Shown here: positions 1-10,811 of the stretch, one piece after another
Layout: each line of letters starts with the position of its first letter
Position numbering within the stretch: the first letter of the stretch is position 1
Origin: Tubulanus polymorphus
Lineage: Eukaryota; Nemertea; Palaeonemertea; Tubulaniformes; Tubulanidae
DNA length: 64,000 nt
Direction of reading: 5' to 3'
Assembly (NCBI RefSeq): GCF_964204645.1
Contig: NC_134033.1
Location: 8,220,231 to 8,284,230, forward strand
Translations under genes and position numbers: made by a program
Notes under the pieces: model-generated
Seen by the model: only the letters and a program-made list of their open reading frames with translations
The model's database searches: none
Told to the model about the DNA's origin: nothing

Positions 1-640
1 CTACTATTCAATGCGCTCTGATGACCATATAGAATAACTAATGTCCTTAAAACTCACCATAATCATAGACGATGTCATGAGCTACAACTTTGCGATTGAT
101 TGTGGTAACAAAATATGCATAGGTACAAATAAACTTATAAAAAAATAAGTTTTTGTATTATTCAATGCCCCTGGTGGCAATATACAAAAATCAATGACCT
201 TGAAATTCACCAAAATCTTAGAACACGATATGAGCTACATGTACAACTTTCCAATTGATTGTGGTAACACAATATGCTCAGGTATCAATATAATGTGGAA
301 AAACTTTTTCCCACCTACAAATAAGTACTGATGACACCAAGATGGCCGCCAATTGGGCCTTAATTGGCTTATCAAAAATATTTGTCTCGGGTATAAAACA
401 TCCCTTTCCAAAGAATACTCATCACAAATTGCAATGAGAAATGGCAAACCAGTAGGAAGCTACAGGACTCAGAATTCAGGCCAAAATTGTCATTATTGGG
501 AACAAAACAAGGTCACAGAACGGCCAAATTGAGTCCGATCGAACCAATTTTTCTTATGCTGATGGGCCCTTGGGGGATTCATATACATATGAATGATCAA
601 GGTTATTGACAAAACGTCTTTAAAATTTCCCTCAAAAACT
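1..640 (+). mobile_element. Pearl/HINE-like element, copy 1, left part (cut by window edge)
   Basis: Two of the ~154-bp modules (motifs CCCCTGGTGGCAATATAC, TGTGGTAACAAAATATG), followed by the unique right-hand segment (aatgtggaaaaactttttcccacc, aagatggccgcc). Interrupted by repeat X; its 3' end resumes at 2471. Confidence 0.75.
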
Positions 641-1174
641 TAAATAAAGGACCAATGGTCCAGTGGTTTGCCAAACCATAGTGTGAAGTAAAAAATTTGT
701 CATGTATAGGCTACTAGTGCGAAAAAAATTCATTTCATTGAAAATTGAATAAGAGAAATATATCAGTAACGACTTCATTTTGGTCAGTGATAACTTACTT
801 TCTAACAAGAATGAAATCTTGATTGATCGAAAAATTGATTTTGGGAATTTTTGTCTCAACAAATTAATATTCATAATTCTTATACATTCATAGAATGCAT
901 ATAAAACAAATAATACTATGAGTACCCGAGTACCAGTGAGAGCCTGGGATTCATCGGAGGTTTTTCATTATCATATGCCTCAATTAGGACAGAAGCTCCC
1001 AACGCTATGCAATGCTTGCTTGCTATGCTTGAGGCCAGTGCTGATAACTGACGAAATATAGTTTATCGACTGACATGGTTTTTAATCATTTCACGCTAGA
1101 AATGATGAATATGAACCTCTTCAATTATGCCGCCATTTTGTTAAGCACCTGCTGATCCACCTCATTTACATATT

Positions 1175-2006
1175 CATGGGCGGATCCAGACCGTATTAGC
1201 CGTATTGCCCAATACGGTCTAGAATTTTTAAGTGCCCTTCGAAATTTCACCGGAAATATTTTTGACGGCATTATTTCAGCAACCGCTAATTCCGTGTCCG
1301 GAATCCGGGCATAATTATAAAATTAATCGGTATATACTGCTGCCGAGAAAGTGAGGAGAGATAATCATATTTGTAACGCCTTTAATCATGATAAATTAAA
1401 AAGGGCACTTTCCTTTTGCAAGGGGCACTCATGCTTTAGATGAGGGCACCTTGTCCTTGCCTTTTCAGGGAGGGCTAAAGGGGCACTCGTACTTTAGAAG
1501 AGGGCACTATACGCGGAAAATGTTGAAGAAAAGGGCACTTTTTTGCCTAATTTTGAAAATTTTAGGGGCACTTTTGGTTAAGAAGATGGCACACGACATA
1601 AGGATAAATGTGAAGACGAGGCAATTTTTGCCGATTGTTAACAATGAAGGGGCACTTGTTAGCTGTATTCTGTATAATTGTTAAGGGGCACTTTTAAAGA
1701 TTATAGGGGCACTAGGCGAAGTTGGCGACAACCATTCTTTCATATGGGTTCGCCAGCTTCGTTTTTATCCGCATATGTTGAAATCTTGTCTCGAATTCGT
1801 TTATTCTGGATTGCGCTGCTAGCCTCTAGAAGCCCTCTAAAAGCCTTTAAATGGCACCATATTTTCAAAATTTTCTGGGGGTGGGCCCCCAGACCCCCCT
1901 GTAAGGCGTTCGCATTGACCTGGATACTGGGTGTGCCCTTAGATCAGAAAGGTGCCCTTAAATTTCCTTCCAATACTGTCTACCCATCCCCCTGGATCCG
2001 CCCCTG
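1175..2006. mobile_element. Non-autonomous hAT-like element nested in repeat X
   Basis: Ends CATGGGCGGATCCAG / CTGGATCCGCCCCTG are inverted repeats of the CAGGGGCGGATCC type common in hAT elements. ATATT flanks it on both sides (1170-1174, 2007-2011). Copy B of repeat X has no insertion here (acatattcaacgaatg near 48250), so the boundaries rest on an empty-site comparison. The 5-bp flank is shorter than the 8 bp usual for hAT. Confidence 0.6.
1385..1712. repeat. Irregular GGGGCACTTTT motif cluster inside the hAT-like element
   Basis: The motif (A/G)GGGCACTTT or close variants occur about a dozen times at uneven 15-60 bp spacing. This resembles arrays of transposase-binding subterminal motifs in hAT-type elements; the function is inferred. 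Confidence 0.5.
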
Positions 2007-2470
2007 ATATTCAACGAATGCTATGACTTCATGATGGAGTTCAAACCTGGTCAACACAAATTATATATAACCGAGATTTTGAGGGGTTTCATCTTTGAAA
2101 GCCCATAACTACCAAACAAAGCATCGGATCTTGACGAGATAAAGTTCTTCCGACGCAAATAGCATTGAATTTTCACATGTGTTATTTTGGACAGTTGAAG
2201 ATGCTGTATAAAAAAACGTGCTCAAATAAATCGATTTTTTGACACTTTTTGGTAAATTTCTCAAAAAATATGAAACCCACGGCTTTCAAATTTGCGTACC
2301 ATAAAGAAAACAAATTATGAAATATATTTTTGCTTAGTCCGTTTAATTCGCCCATTAGAAGTGAAATTACAGGCTACTGAAATTGCGTTTGAGTGTGCTA
2401 AAAATAGCTTTGAGCGTGTGTATTAAGCATACAAATGATTATCGATCGGCCAGACCGTTTACATAGTTAC

Positions 2471-2709
2471 ATAGTGTAAAAAATGCTGATTTTGGCGAAC
2501 AACAATGGCTGCAAGTCGGCCATGATTCTGACAGGGCCAGTTTTTGGGCTGAAGATGTGTCTAGGGTAGATACATGTGTAAACCCAAATATCAAGACATT
2601 AATTACATTGAAGCGTCTTCAAAATTTCCCAAAATAATTGGATTCCGTCTACGGACGGACGAAAAGTGAACGCAATAGCCCGCTGGGACTTAAGTCCCAA
2701 GTGGGCTAA
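2471..2709 (+). mobile_element. Pearl/HINE-like element, copy 1, 3' end
   Basis: Continues copy 1 after repeat X: ACGGACGGACG remnant, then the hairpin TGGGACTTAAGTCCCA (2689-2704 region) and the terminal AGTGGGCTAA. Confidence 0.75.
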
Positions 2710-5306
2710 AAAGAGGAGGGCATCCATGCATCTTTGATGTTTCATCCATAAAATTATACATTTGCAAAATAGCTTCATTTCATCCCTCGTAAAATCATTA
2801 ACTACAGATGAAAGATTTTTACCACAATCCAGCCAAAGCTGGCATAAACAAGAGGACCATAAGGTCCATATGGTCGGAGACAGATGATTAAAATTGACTA
2901 ATAAAGTAATGATTAATAGTGGAAGCATGAGGAGAATTTTTGGTCAGTGATAACAAATTTCAGTTTCTTATCAAATTTTTTTGTTCTACAGCGCACACCA
3001 TGAATAGGATTTTTTTTTCAATTTATCTGTCACTCTGTGAGTCAGTCTATGTTATATATACGAGCCGGAATGCCGCTCACCTTGCCACAGCACCATGTAG
3101 TATATATTAGTCTCAAAAGCCACACTATCAACCACGTAGGGTGATTCCCCGAGAGTACAGTATCTTCAAGCGGCGCAGTTTGCGTACGTACACGCATTAC
3201 TGGTAATTTTCATTTGAAAATCCCCTTACACGCACTATGCGGGCCAGTTTTCGAGCAAGTTTTCATTTACAACCCTGCAGTGACAGAAATGACCCTCTCC
3301 CAGTCAGTGTAAAACCATGCACAGTAGTTTTTATGAACTACTTTTGAATAAATCAGTCCACGAGGTAGGCCCTTAATTATATCGCCTTAAAACTTGTCAT
3401 AATTTCATCAGAAATTTGAGAATTATAATGCCCATAGCTAGAATCACGGATACAGGTAAATGATGCGTAACAGGCATTTTTCTATCGGATCTATGTGTTA
3501 CATAGTTATGGCACTACATCCATGGTAGTGGAGCTATTACAGGTGTTGTTCGGTGAACCGCAGGATTTTTACTTGATACGATGCCTTTTATGGTCTCTGA
3601 CCATAAAAATATTCTCTGGCCACAAGATGATAATCTTAACTCCACAAGACTTCATGAAATATATATACCAGATATTATATACCAGCGCGCTTATATGTTA
3701 AGAACATTCAAACATCCAGACATTCATAGCACAAGAGTTTTCAACGAAACAAAAAACACCAGGGCCTAGCCACTTCTACAATTGTCTGTCTAAATTATTG
3801 AGTTAAATAGTCGAAAATATACTACAATTTCAAATCAATTCACATCAACTGGAACTGGATTTGGCATATCAAAAAATCTTTACATTCTTATGTACACGTA
3901 TGGTATATAGATAGTGCTGTTTGTTCCCATCCAATTTAATTGATATATTCTTATGTACACGTTTATACATATACGTATGTATATAAGTACATATTATAAA
4001 AACATACAGAAATTGAATAAACATTTAATACAGTCATCGCTTCATTTTTAAATTTTTTCATACATTTTCTCTCAAGTGAGAGTTTTATTAGGAGAAAAAA
4101 AAAATTGTAGTTTACAGAGTTTGTAACTTTACACAATGAAATCAATTGATATTGTATAGGGCATGGATTCAGGGGTCTTTATCAATCATAAAGCAGAGGA
4201 GATTTGCCTCCCCTCGAGCAAAGAAAATTTCACATATAGATTCTTTCCAGCAACTGGGGTGCGCCTTGGTAATTAATCATTAGCGATCGAACTTTAAAAT
4301 GTTGGCTGCCAAAAAACTGGTCGGCATTATGGCAGATTATATGAATAACTGAGGGAGGTTAGGTTACTTCTTTTTTAGTGTAAAGCACCCGGGATCCACC
4401 CCTGAATTAACTTCATATTGCTAGCAAAACCAACGCAACGCTCTTGCACATGTGCATGTTTCAGCTCACTCATGCATATGTGCAAAAAGTGTGTATGATA
4501 ACTAAAAAAATATAGCGATTATTTTGCAGATACCAAAGCGAAATGAATGCAAAACATTTCAACATAATTCTATTTGTGCTTTCAACCATGTGCAAAACAT
4601 TCTAAATACGTTATGATATCGATAATCAACTAACATTAATTATTCTAATCTTAATGCGTAATAAGCAATCCTTTGCCAAAAGTGAACTACTGGTTATAGA
4701 TTCTTAAAAACTGTATTCAATCACAACACTTTTGGCATTTTGCAACAGAAACATAGACAGATCTATGGGGAAAAGGGGCACATGGATGGGCCTGGAGTTA
4801 GATTTGACCATGAGATACTTTAATTTTCGTTTATTTTTGCAGTAGTATGTTGACCAAAAGCTGTGGAAAAAGCTGGGTCTTTAAACACTAACTGGTAACT
4901 TCCACAATTTTAAAACTAGGTCAAATAATTATATAGTGACATTGGGAATAAATTTTCGAATACTTACACAATGCTCTCACTCAGGGCCAAGCCTAACTTA
5001 CTGATGATAAGGATAGATCCCAGTTTGTCCAGACATAGAGAAGGTTAAGAAGAATAAGATAAGAACATCTAGAAGATCTTTTTAGGCTGGCTCCAGAACA
5101 AAAACGGACCAAGGGAAATTTTTGAACAAAGTGTCCCCGTATTGTCTTCTTCAGTTACGATTGCATGCAGCATAAAAATCTATTCGATTTTCCCTATCAT
5201 TGTCTTTATAAAACGTAGAAAACGCAATTTAGAGTATGTGTACTTCAATTGGACCCCCATGGGTGAATTACACCTAAATAAATGCCCTCAATTACACCAT
5301 TACTCT
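2710..5306. other. 3' flank of the collagen gene, no gene recognised
   Basis: AT-rich DNA without a supportable coding region on either strand. 2930-2960 resembles a short piece of repeat X (ttggtcagtgataac). 4200-4400 contains a weak hAT-like terminus (see rejected list). Confidence 0.5.
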
Positions 5307-5312
5307 TTTATT
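5307..5312 (-). terminator. Candidate polyadenylation signal of the collagen gene
   Basis: AATAAA on the minus strand, about 145 nt past the collagen stop codon. It is the first such hexamer I noticed downstream. The 3' end itself cannot be fixed from sequence. Confidence 0.4.
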
Positions 5313-5455
5313 TCTAGGACCACTCAGTATAAAGTTTGAGTACTTAGATGTTGGGCAAGATTTTGTCATTGATGGTAGATTATGCTTGTGTAATCAAAAG
5401 AATGATTAATTATTTAATTATTTACTAGCGTAATAATCTATCACTTTTGCTGAAG

Positions 5456-5710
5456 TTACGAACTTCGTAGACAAACTTGGCACCGACTGATACGCTGACG
5501 CAAACTGCCGGCTTTCAGCGTCTCGGAACGAGGTTGTTTAAACTGTGCGAACTGGTCGATCGTTGCCAGCCAAAAACTGTATGTTGTTGCATAGTAGTTA
5601 CACGTTCCGCGCCCATGACATTCGATGAACGGAGATGGTCGGAAATCTTCCAAACATGAACCTGGCGACTGCATACTCTGACCAGTGGCTGCTGAACCAG
5701 CGCCGGTGTG
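5456..5710 (-). CDS. Collagen IV last coding exon, NC1 C-terminus and stop
   Basis: Acceptor gaatttttcag, phase 0 start; 84 codons then TAA at 5456-5458. [68 protein letters not shown]. All cysteines of subdomain 2 are present and the Lys of TLKAG matches the sulfilimine partner. Ends at the usual NC1 length. Confidence 0.96.
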   Translation of the reverse strand, partial: HTGAGSAATGQSMQSPGSCLEDFRPSPFIECHGRGTCNYYATTYSFWLATIDQFAQFKQPRSETLKAGSLRQRISRCQVCLRSS

Positions 5711-6074
5711 CTGAAAAATTCAATATCGAAGTCAGTACAATTATCAGATCATAAGAACATAGGAAACCATGTCTTATACTTTGGGCTTAGTTGCTTCATT
5801 GATCTAGAGGACATAAGCTGCATCAAACTGAAAAGATTGATCAGGACCAGGCCCTAGTTGAATTAAGCCTTTGCCTAATCACACGTATATCTCTCACTCA
5901 TTACTTAAATGGTATCAAAACGTTGCTGTGGCAAGTGAGTCGAGTCACTTCCAGAACCTTATACAGAACTTTCACGAGGAGTAATTTGGCCAGTGCTAAA
6001 ATTTGCATGGACCCTTTTGGACTAGGTTAGCATGGACCAAATTTGTTGCAGGTAAAAAACGCTAGTGTGATCAC

Positions 6075-6272
6075 CACTTTTAGTCTGGTATACAGATCAC
6101 TGACCTCGTCAATCCAGGGTTTACAGGTTCAAACCCTGGTGGCGAGTTTCTTGGTCGAAGGTTCTTCTCTGGTCTCTCCCCCATTGGGAAAAAGAAACAT
6201 AAAACCCGCTTATAATGCCCTGCATGGCGCTTAGCGGGTTGAGGTGTTAAAATTAAAGAAAAAAAAAAACAG
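6075..6272 (+). repeat. tRNA-derived SINE
   Basis: A box-B-like GGTTCAAACCC at 6125 follows a possible box A about 42 bp upstream, then a conserved-looking body (TAATGCCCTGCATGGCGC, TTAGCGGGTTGAGG) and an A-rich tail. The layout fits a tRNA-headed SINE. Family assignment needs a repeat library. Confidence 0.55.
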
Positions 6273-6720
6273 ATATAGTGTATCGGAGCTCACGCTGATT
6301 TTTTCAAACTAAGGAGAGAATGTGGGAGGCAGAGTCCACACACATTTCCTTCAATTCTTGATTCATCAAGAGTGCCAGTTCCATAGTTGATTCATGTGTT
6401 CGAAAATTGGTATGACAGTTGTTTAGGCGACCTCTGCTACTCACTTAGGTCATCATAGCTGGGCGATCAGACGACTTATGGAAATAAACACTGGGACTCA
6501 AAAATAGACAACTTACCATAAGTGATGTGATGATCTAACCAAATTTGTCAATGGTATTGAGGGGGTTAGGGTTAGGTTCAGATACTTATGTAAACTGCAG
6601 TTGCATCAAAAACTAATAGATTAGATATAGAATTAAACCTCACTCACGACTATGGAACTGCATCCTAAGTTCACTTTGCTTAACAATGTAATACCCAGTA
6701 CATCATTCAAATAAGAAATA

Positions 6721-7939
6721 CAACTAGGGGTCCAGGGACACCATGCCCACTTGGGAAGTGGTTTCCAATGCTCAACAATCTAAGAATTTCAATGTCCAAC
6801 GCCACCTGGTGACCATATACAAAAACCAATGACCTTGAACCTCACCACAATCATAGAACATGTCAGCAGCTATGATTTTACCAATTTAATATGGAAATAC
6901 TGAAAGTATTCTACTATTCAACGCCCCCCCTGGTGACCATATTCAAAACCCAATGACCTTAAAACTCACCATAATCATAGAACATGTCATAAACTACAAC
7001 TTTGCAATTGATCATGATAACAAAATATGTCTCATTACCAATTTAATATGGAAATACTAAGTATTCTACTATTCAACGCCCCCTGGTGACCATATTCAAA
7101 ACCCAATGACCTTAAAACTCACCATAATCATAGAACATGTCATAAACTACAACTTTGCAATTGATCATGGTAACAAAATATGCCTAGGTACCAATCTAAT
7201 AAGGAAATACTAAGTTATTCTACTATTCAACGCCCCCTGGTGACCATATAGAATAAATAATGTCCTTAAAACTCACCACAATCATAGATGATGTCATGAG
7301 CAACAACTTTGCAATTAATTATGGAACCAAAATATGCTTAGGTATCAATATAATGTGGAAAAACTTTTTCCCACCTACCAATGAGTACTGATGATACCAA
7401 GATGGCCGCCAATTGCGTCACAATCAAAAATACCTGGCTCAAGTATAAAACAACCCTTTCCAAGGAATACCCATCAAAAATTGCAATGAGAAATGGCAAA
7501 CCAGTAGGAAGCTACAGGACATTTTTTGGCACTAAAAAGGTCATAGGACGGCCATCTTGAGTCCGATCGACCCAATTTTTCTTATGGTGATGGGCCCTGG
7601 GGGGATTCAAATATATATAAAAGATCAAGGTAATTGATTTAAGCGTCTTCCTTAATTTCCCTCAAAAAGTTCAAAAAGTGTAAAAAGTACTGATTTTGAC
7701 GAACAACAATGGCTGCCAGTCGGCCATCTTGAATCTGAGAGGGCCAGTTTTTGGGCTGAAGATGTGTCTAGGGTAGACACATGTATAAACCAAATATCAA
7801 TACATTACCTTGAAGCATCTTCAAAACTTCCCAAAATAACTGGATTCCGTCTACGGACGGACGGACGGACGAACGAACGGACGGACGGATGAAAAGTGAA
7901 CGCAATAGCCCGCTGGGACTAAAGTCCCAAGTGGGCTAA
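6721..7939 (+). mobile_element. Pearl/HINE-like element, copy 2 (most complete)
   Basis: Left end AACTAGGGGTCCAGGGACACC; left hairpin CCACTTGGGAAGTGG; tandem modules starting at about 6800, 6922, 7077 and 7231 (period 154-155 after a short first module); unique right segment; (ACGG)n microsatellite at 7853-7885; 3' hairpin TGGGACTAAAGTCCCA; end GTGGGCTAA. TGCCCACTTGGGA near the left end is the inverted complement of TCCCAAGTGGGC at the right end. No ORF. Confidence 0.8.
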
Positions 7940-8522
7940 AAAGCAGACGATGGGTGCAAAATGCAAACACTTCATAGCTGGGTACATGTTTTATACTTTA
8001 TCAATGAAGGTTTTAGTCAAGCACTGATCGTAGCGGGTGAGGCTTAAAACCAAAAAAAACTTAGTGAAATATATTGCGAAAATACTCTCAGAAAGCTGGA
8101 TCCACATCTATTGGCAAAACCTACTCCATCGAATCTAGATTTCTCAAAAACCAGATGAATTAATAGAAAAGCCCATCTATCAATTTCACGGCTTGTAATT
8201 ATGATAATATTTCCAAGACAATTGAAAATGACCTGAGACTAACTGCTAAGTAACTGCATCTGGTGGTGGATGACTGGAATTTTGCGTGGTCACAAATGAT
8301 CCCGATTGAGTAGGGTTTACGGTACAAGCATGTTGAAATAATATAGCACTAATTGGTTTCATTTCCTGAAAGCTCAAGTGAAATAGCCATAAGCGAGACC
8401 AATGCTAATAAGCAGGATGCAAGGTCATAAGTGGTGCACGGTCATACAGCAAAGCGAAAGTCAGCATATAAATGAGAAGCCAGAGTACACAACGATAAGC
8501 ATTAAACATCTTATCGTCTTAC

Positions 8523-8609
8523 CATCATTATACTGTAACCGATCCACATTCCACGCCAGCCGTTCGGGCACCGCGGAATTTGCATAGTTTGACTATGAAC
8601 AGCCATGAG
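8523..8609 (-). CDS. Collagen IV NC1 alternative exon, version B
   Basis: Acceptor cattcgtag, donor gtaaga; 87 nt, 29 codons, phase 0 to 0. Encodes [15 protein letters not shown] then [14 protein letters not shown], closer to the usual metazoan sequence (MAVHSQ). Only 63 nt separate it from version A, a very short distance for splicing the two together. Including both would duplicate the start of subdomain 2 and add an unpaired Cys. Confidence 0.9.
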
Positions 8610-8672
8610 CTACGAATGACAAGAAATGAGAAAATCGGCATTACTTTACAAGGTGAAAATATTTCAACTTAC

Positions 8673-8759
8673 CACAATTAAACTGTAACCGATCCAAAGG
8701 CTCTCCCAACCGGTTGGGCAATCGGGGATTTCCCGACTCTGACTATGTATGGCCACTAA
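8673..8759 (-). CDS. Collagen IV NC1 alternative exon, version A
   Basis: Acceptor ataatctttcag, donor gtaagt; 87 nt, 29 codons, phase 0 to 0. Encodes [15 protein letters not shown] then [14 protein letters not shown], the start of NC1 subdomain 2. Either this exon or the one at 8523-8609 joins CEAPAQ (17001) to HTGAGS (5710) in frame. The two encoded segments share 16 of 29 residues by my alignment, including the Cys and the GW..(L/M)WIGYS core. No stop or splice defect is visible, so neither copy looks like a pseudo-exon. Confidence 0.9.
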
Positions 8760-9354
8760 CTGAAAGATTATGAACGATCAAATACATGTAGATATTTTAT
8801 GTAAAACAATTTTTTAAAGCGTGCCTAGCTCATTGTTCCTTGAAAGTTCACCAGTTTTCAGAGTATCTGTCAGGGGAAGATCCAGTATATAGTGAACATC
8901 ATTTTTCTTGTTCATCTTGGGACATTTCTGGTGGAATTTTTTTTATATGGAATTATGTAGATGTGGGAAGTTAGGCAAAAGCTTTAACTTGATTTGATAT
9001 TCAGTGAAATGATCAAATTACTAGGGTCTTATATCACAAATGCAGCACAGTCTTTACTTCAGATATCATCGACTTGTTATGGTAGAAGCGTAGTAGTAAG
9101 AATTGCTGACAAACTTCTTCATAGACTAAACTCACGCCTTGCGGTCTGAAAAACCCCCTCACTCCTGTAATACACTCTCCACTGGAAGCCATTATCATTC
9201 ATATGATATCAGTTTAATTGCATCTATAAATATATATAATTTTATTGATTTTCTTTATAGAGGGCATCCCCTTCATGTACAGCTCTTAGGGCTCGGAGTT
9301 GCCCCTCAAATATGTAAATTCTTAACTTATATGTAATCAAAAATTTTAACACTA

Positions 9355-9395
9355 TTGTCCATATTTGAGAAAATAAATTCAATTCAAAATTGTAT
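9355..9395 (+). repeat. Likely LINE 3' tail
   Basis: AATAAATTCAATTCAAAATTG resembles the AATAAA plus ATTCA-type tails at 50880-50915 and 56003-56030. Probably a 5'-truncated non-LTR insertion; the 5' limit is unclear. Confidence 0.35.
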
Positions 9396-9659
9396 GGGGT
9401 AGAATGTGATCTTGAACCCATATCTTTGTAGTTAGAATACCGCCATCTATGTCTCTATTTGGAGTAGTTTTGATAGTAGTCTTTCTCCTAAAATCGTAGT
9501 TTTTTTCATAGATTATGAAAAGTTGTACATTCCTCATCAGTAGAATAGTTTCTTAATAAGAAATCCTTTCCTCAAAAGTAGAGTATATTTTACATTGTGC
9601 GCTCAGATGTAATTTAGCATCAGATAATGATGGACAATGAACGATCAATACAAGAAAAA

Positions 9660-9862
9660 ACTAATGATAATAGAATACACATTCATGAAAAAATATTTCG
9701 TGAGTAAAAATAATTCCGCTGTGAAAAATAAATTTCCATCAAAAAATATTCGTAAGCGAAAACTATTTTCTTATGAAAATATATGCGCCAGTAAAAATAA
9801 TTCCGCTATGAAAAATAAATTGCCTTCCTTCAAAATATATTCCGATGACTAAAATATTTTTG
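9660..9862. repeat. AT-rich 77-bp tandem repeat
   Basis: agtaaaaataattccgct recurs at 9713 and 9790 followed by gaaaaataaatt. A related inverted block lies at 16490-16590, on the other side of the DIRS insertion. Confidence 0.5.
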
Positions 9863-10280
9863 CAGTGTAAGAAATAAGTGTGAGGTTTCCGCTAGTGCAT
9901 GCGTATATTATTTCATCTATGCTACTAGCCCTAAGTATAGTATCGTAATACACACTGCGTGCATAACATACTTGAACTACACAGGGCATACCGCATGGCT
10001 CTCATTTACACATGAATCAGGGTACTTGGGTAGAGCTTTGGTTTTCATCTGAAAACGTTGTGACGAATCCTTGTGACCTAACGTTAGGAAGGGTGGAATG
10101 CTGTCATTGGGTCCATGTGAACACAAATAGGGCCAAAAATATCAAATATTTTGTACAGTCACAATCAAAATTAGGGCTCTTGATTTTGATTCCTCCGGTC
10201 CATCTAGAAATAACTATTTTTGGTCAATGCAATGAAAATTACAATTTTTGGAACTAAAATTTGTATTTCCGAGTAGTACT

Positions 10281-10401
10281 TACCCTTTCCTATGGTTTTT
10301 GCCAATATTTTCTAAATTTGGATTTATCGCCAATGGTTTTTCTATACGACCCGGCCCTGCGGTATTGCATTTAGCCACCGGCGAAATCCGCCATCTTTTT
10401 T
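10281..10401. repeat. DIRS inverted terminal repeat (3' side)
   Basis: Exact inverted copy of 16200-16320 by base-by-base reading. Begins taccctttcctatgg and includes acgacccggccctgcgg. Confidence 0.9.
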
Positions 10402-10453
10402 CGTCATAGCAGACCAAAAAACAGCTATGCGGGGCAGGTGGGCGGGATTCCCA

Positions 10454-10551
10454 CCATAGGAAAGGGTAAGTACTACTCGGAAATACAAATTTTAGTTCCA
10501 AAAATTGTAATATTTCCATCGAGTACTGTACCCTTTCCTATGGTTTTTGCT
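10454..10551. repeat. DIRS internal complementary region
   Basis: 10454-10511 is the inverted copy of the left element edge (10238-10295). 10509-10550 is the inverted copy of the right edge (about 16297-16338). It is the splint used to join the two ends in DIRS replication and defines the element termini. Confidence 0.88.
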
Positions 10552-10811
10552 AGACTAGCCTAGCACAAGGATGGTGGGAAAGGTAGATAGAAAAACCACC
10601 GCTCAAACGCAAGGTAAGAGGGAAAAAGAGAGCACTTACCCAAGCACGGAATGGAGCACTGTAGCACAGGGAAGACCGGTTGGCCACAGTGAGTCCGTCC
10701 AGCTCAGGGGCCCCCCCCCCAGAATTTTGCGAAATTAATACTTGCAGATATGAGCCCAAACTATGTACAAGGATACACCCCCTGTGATCCTGATAATGCT
10801 ACATAAATATT

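Larger units (their letters stand above)
641..2470. repeat. Dispersed repeat X, copy A, inserted into pearl-like copy 1
   Basis: Begins at the palindrome GGACCAATGGTCC (650-662) and ends near atgattatcgatcg (2436-2450). A second copy starts at 46224 with the same ends. The host element reads continuously across both junctions (ctcaaaaactt | gtgtaaaaaatgctg). No coding capacity recognised. Itself interrupted by the hAT-like element at 1175-2006. Confidence 0.65.

Noticed and set aside
4172-4406. hAT-like MITE (CAGGGGTC ... GGATCCACCCCTG)
   Set aside because: The ends match over only 6-8 bp and no 8-bp target duplication is present.
8027-8062. Second SINE tail (gtagcgggtgaggcttaaaaccaaaaaaaac)
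   Set aside because: It resembles the tail of the SINE at 6075, but only ~30 bp match and no tRNA-like head is visible.
9637-9852. Lys/Asn-rich 71-codon ORF
   Set aside because: Produced by the AT-rich 77-bp tandem repeat; compositionally biased and internally repetitive.
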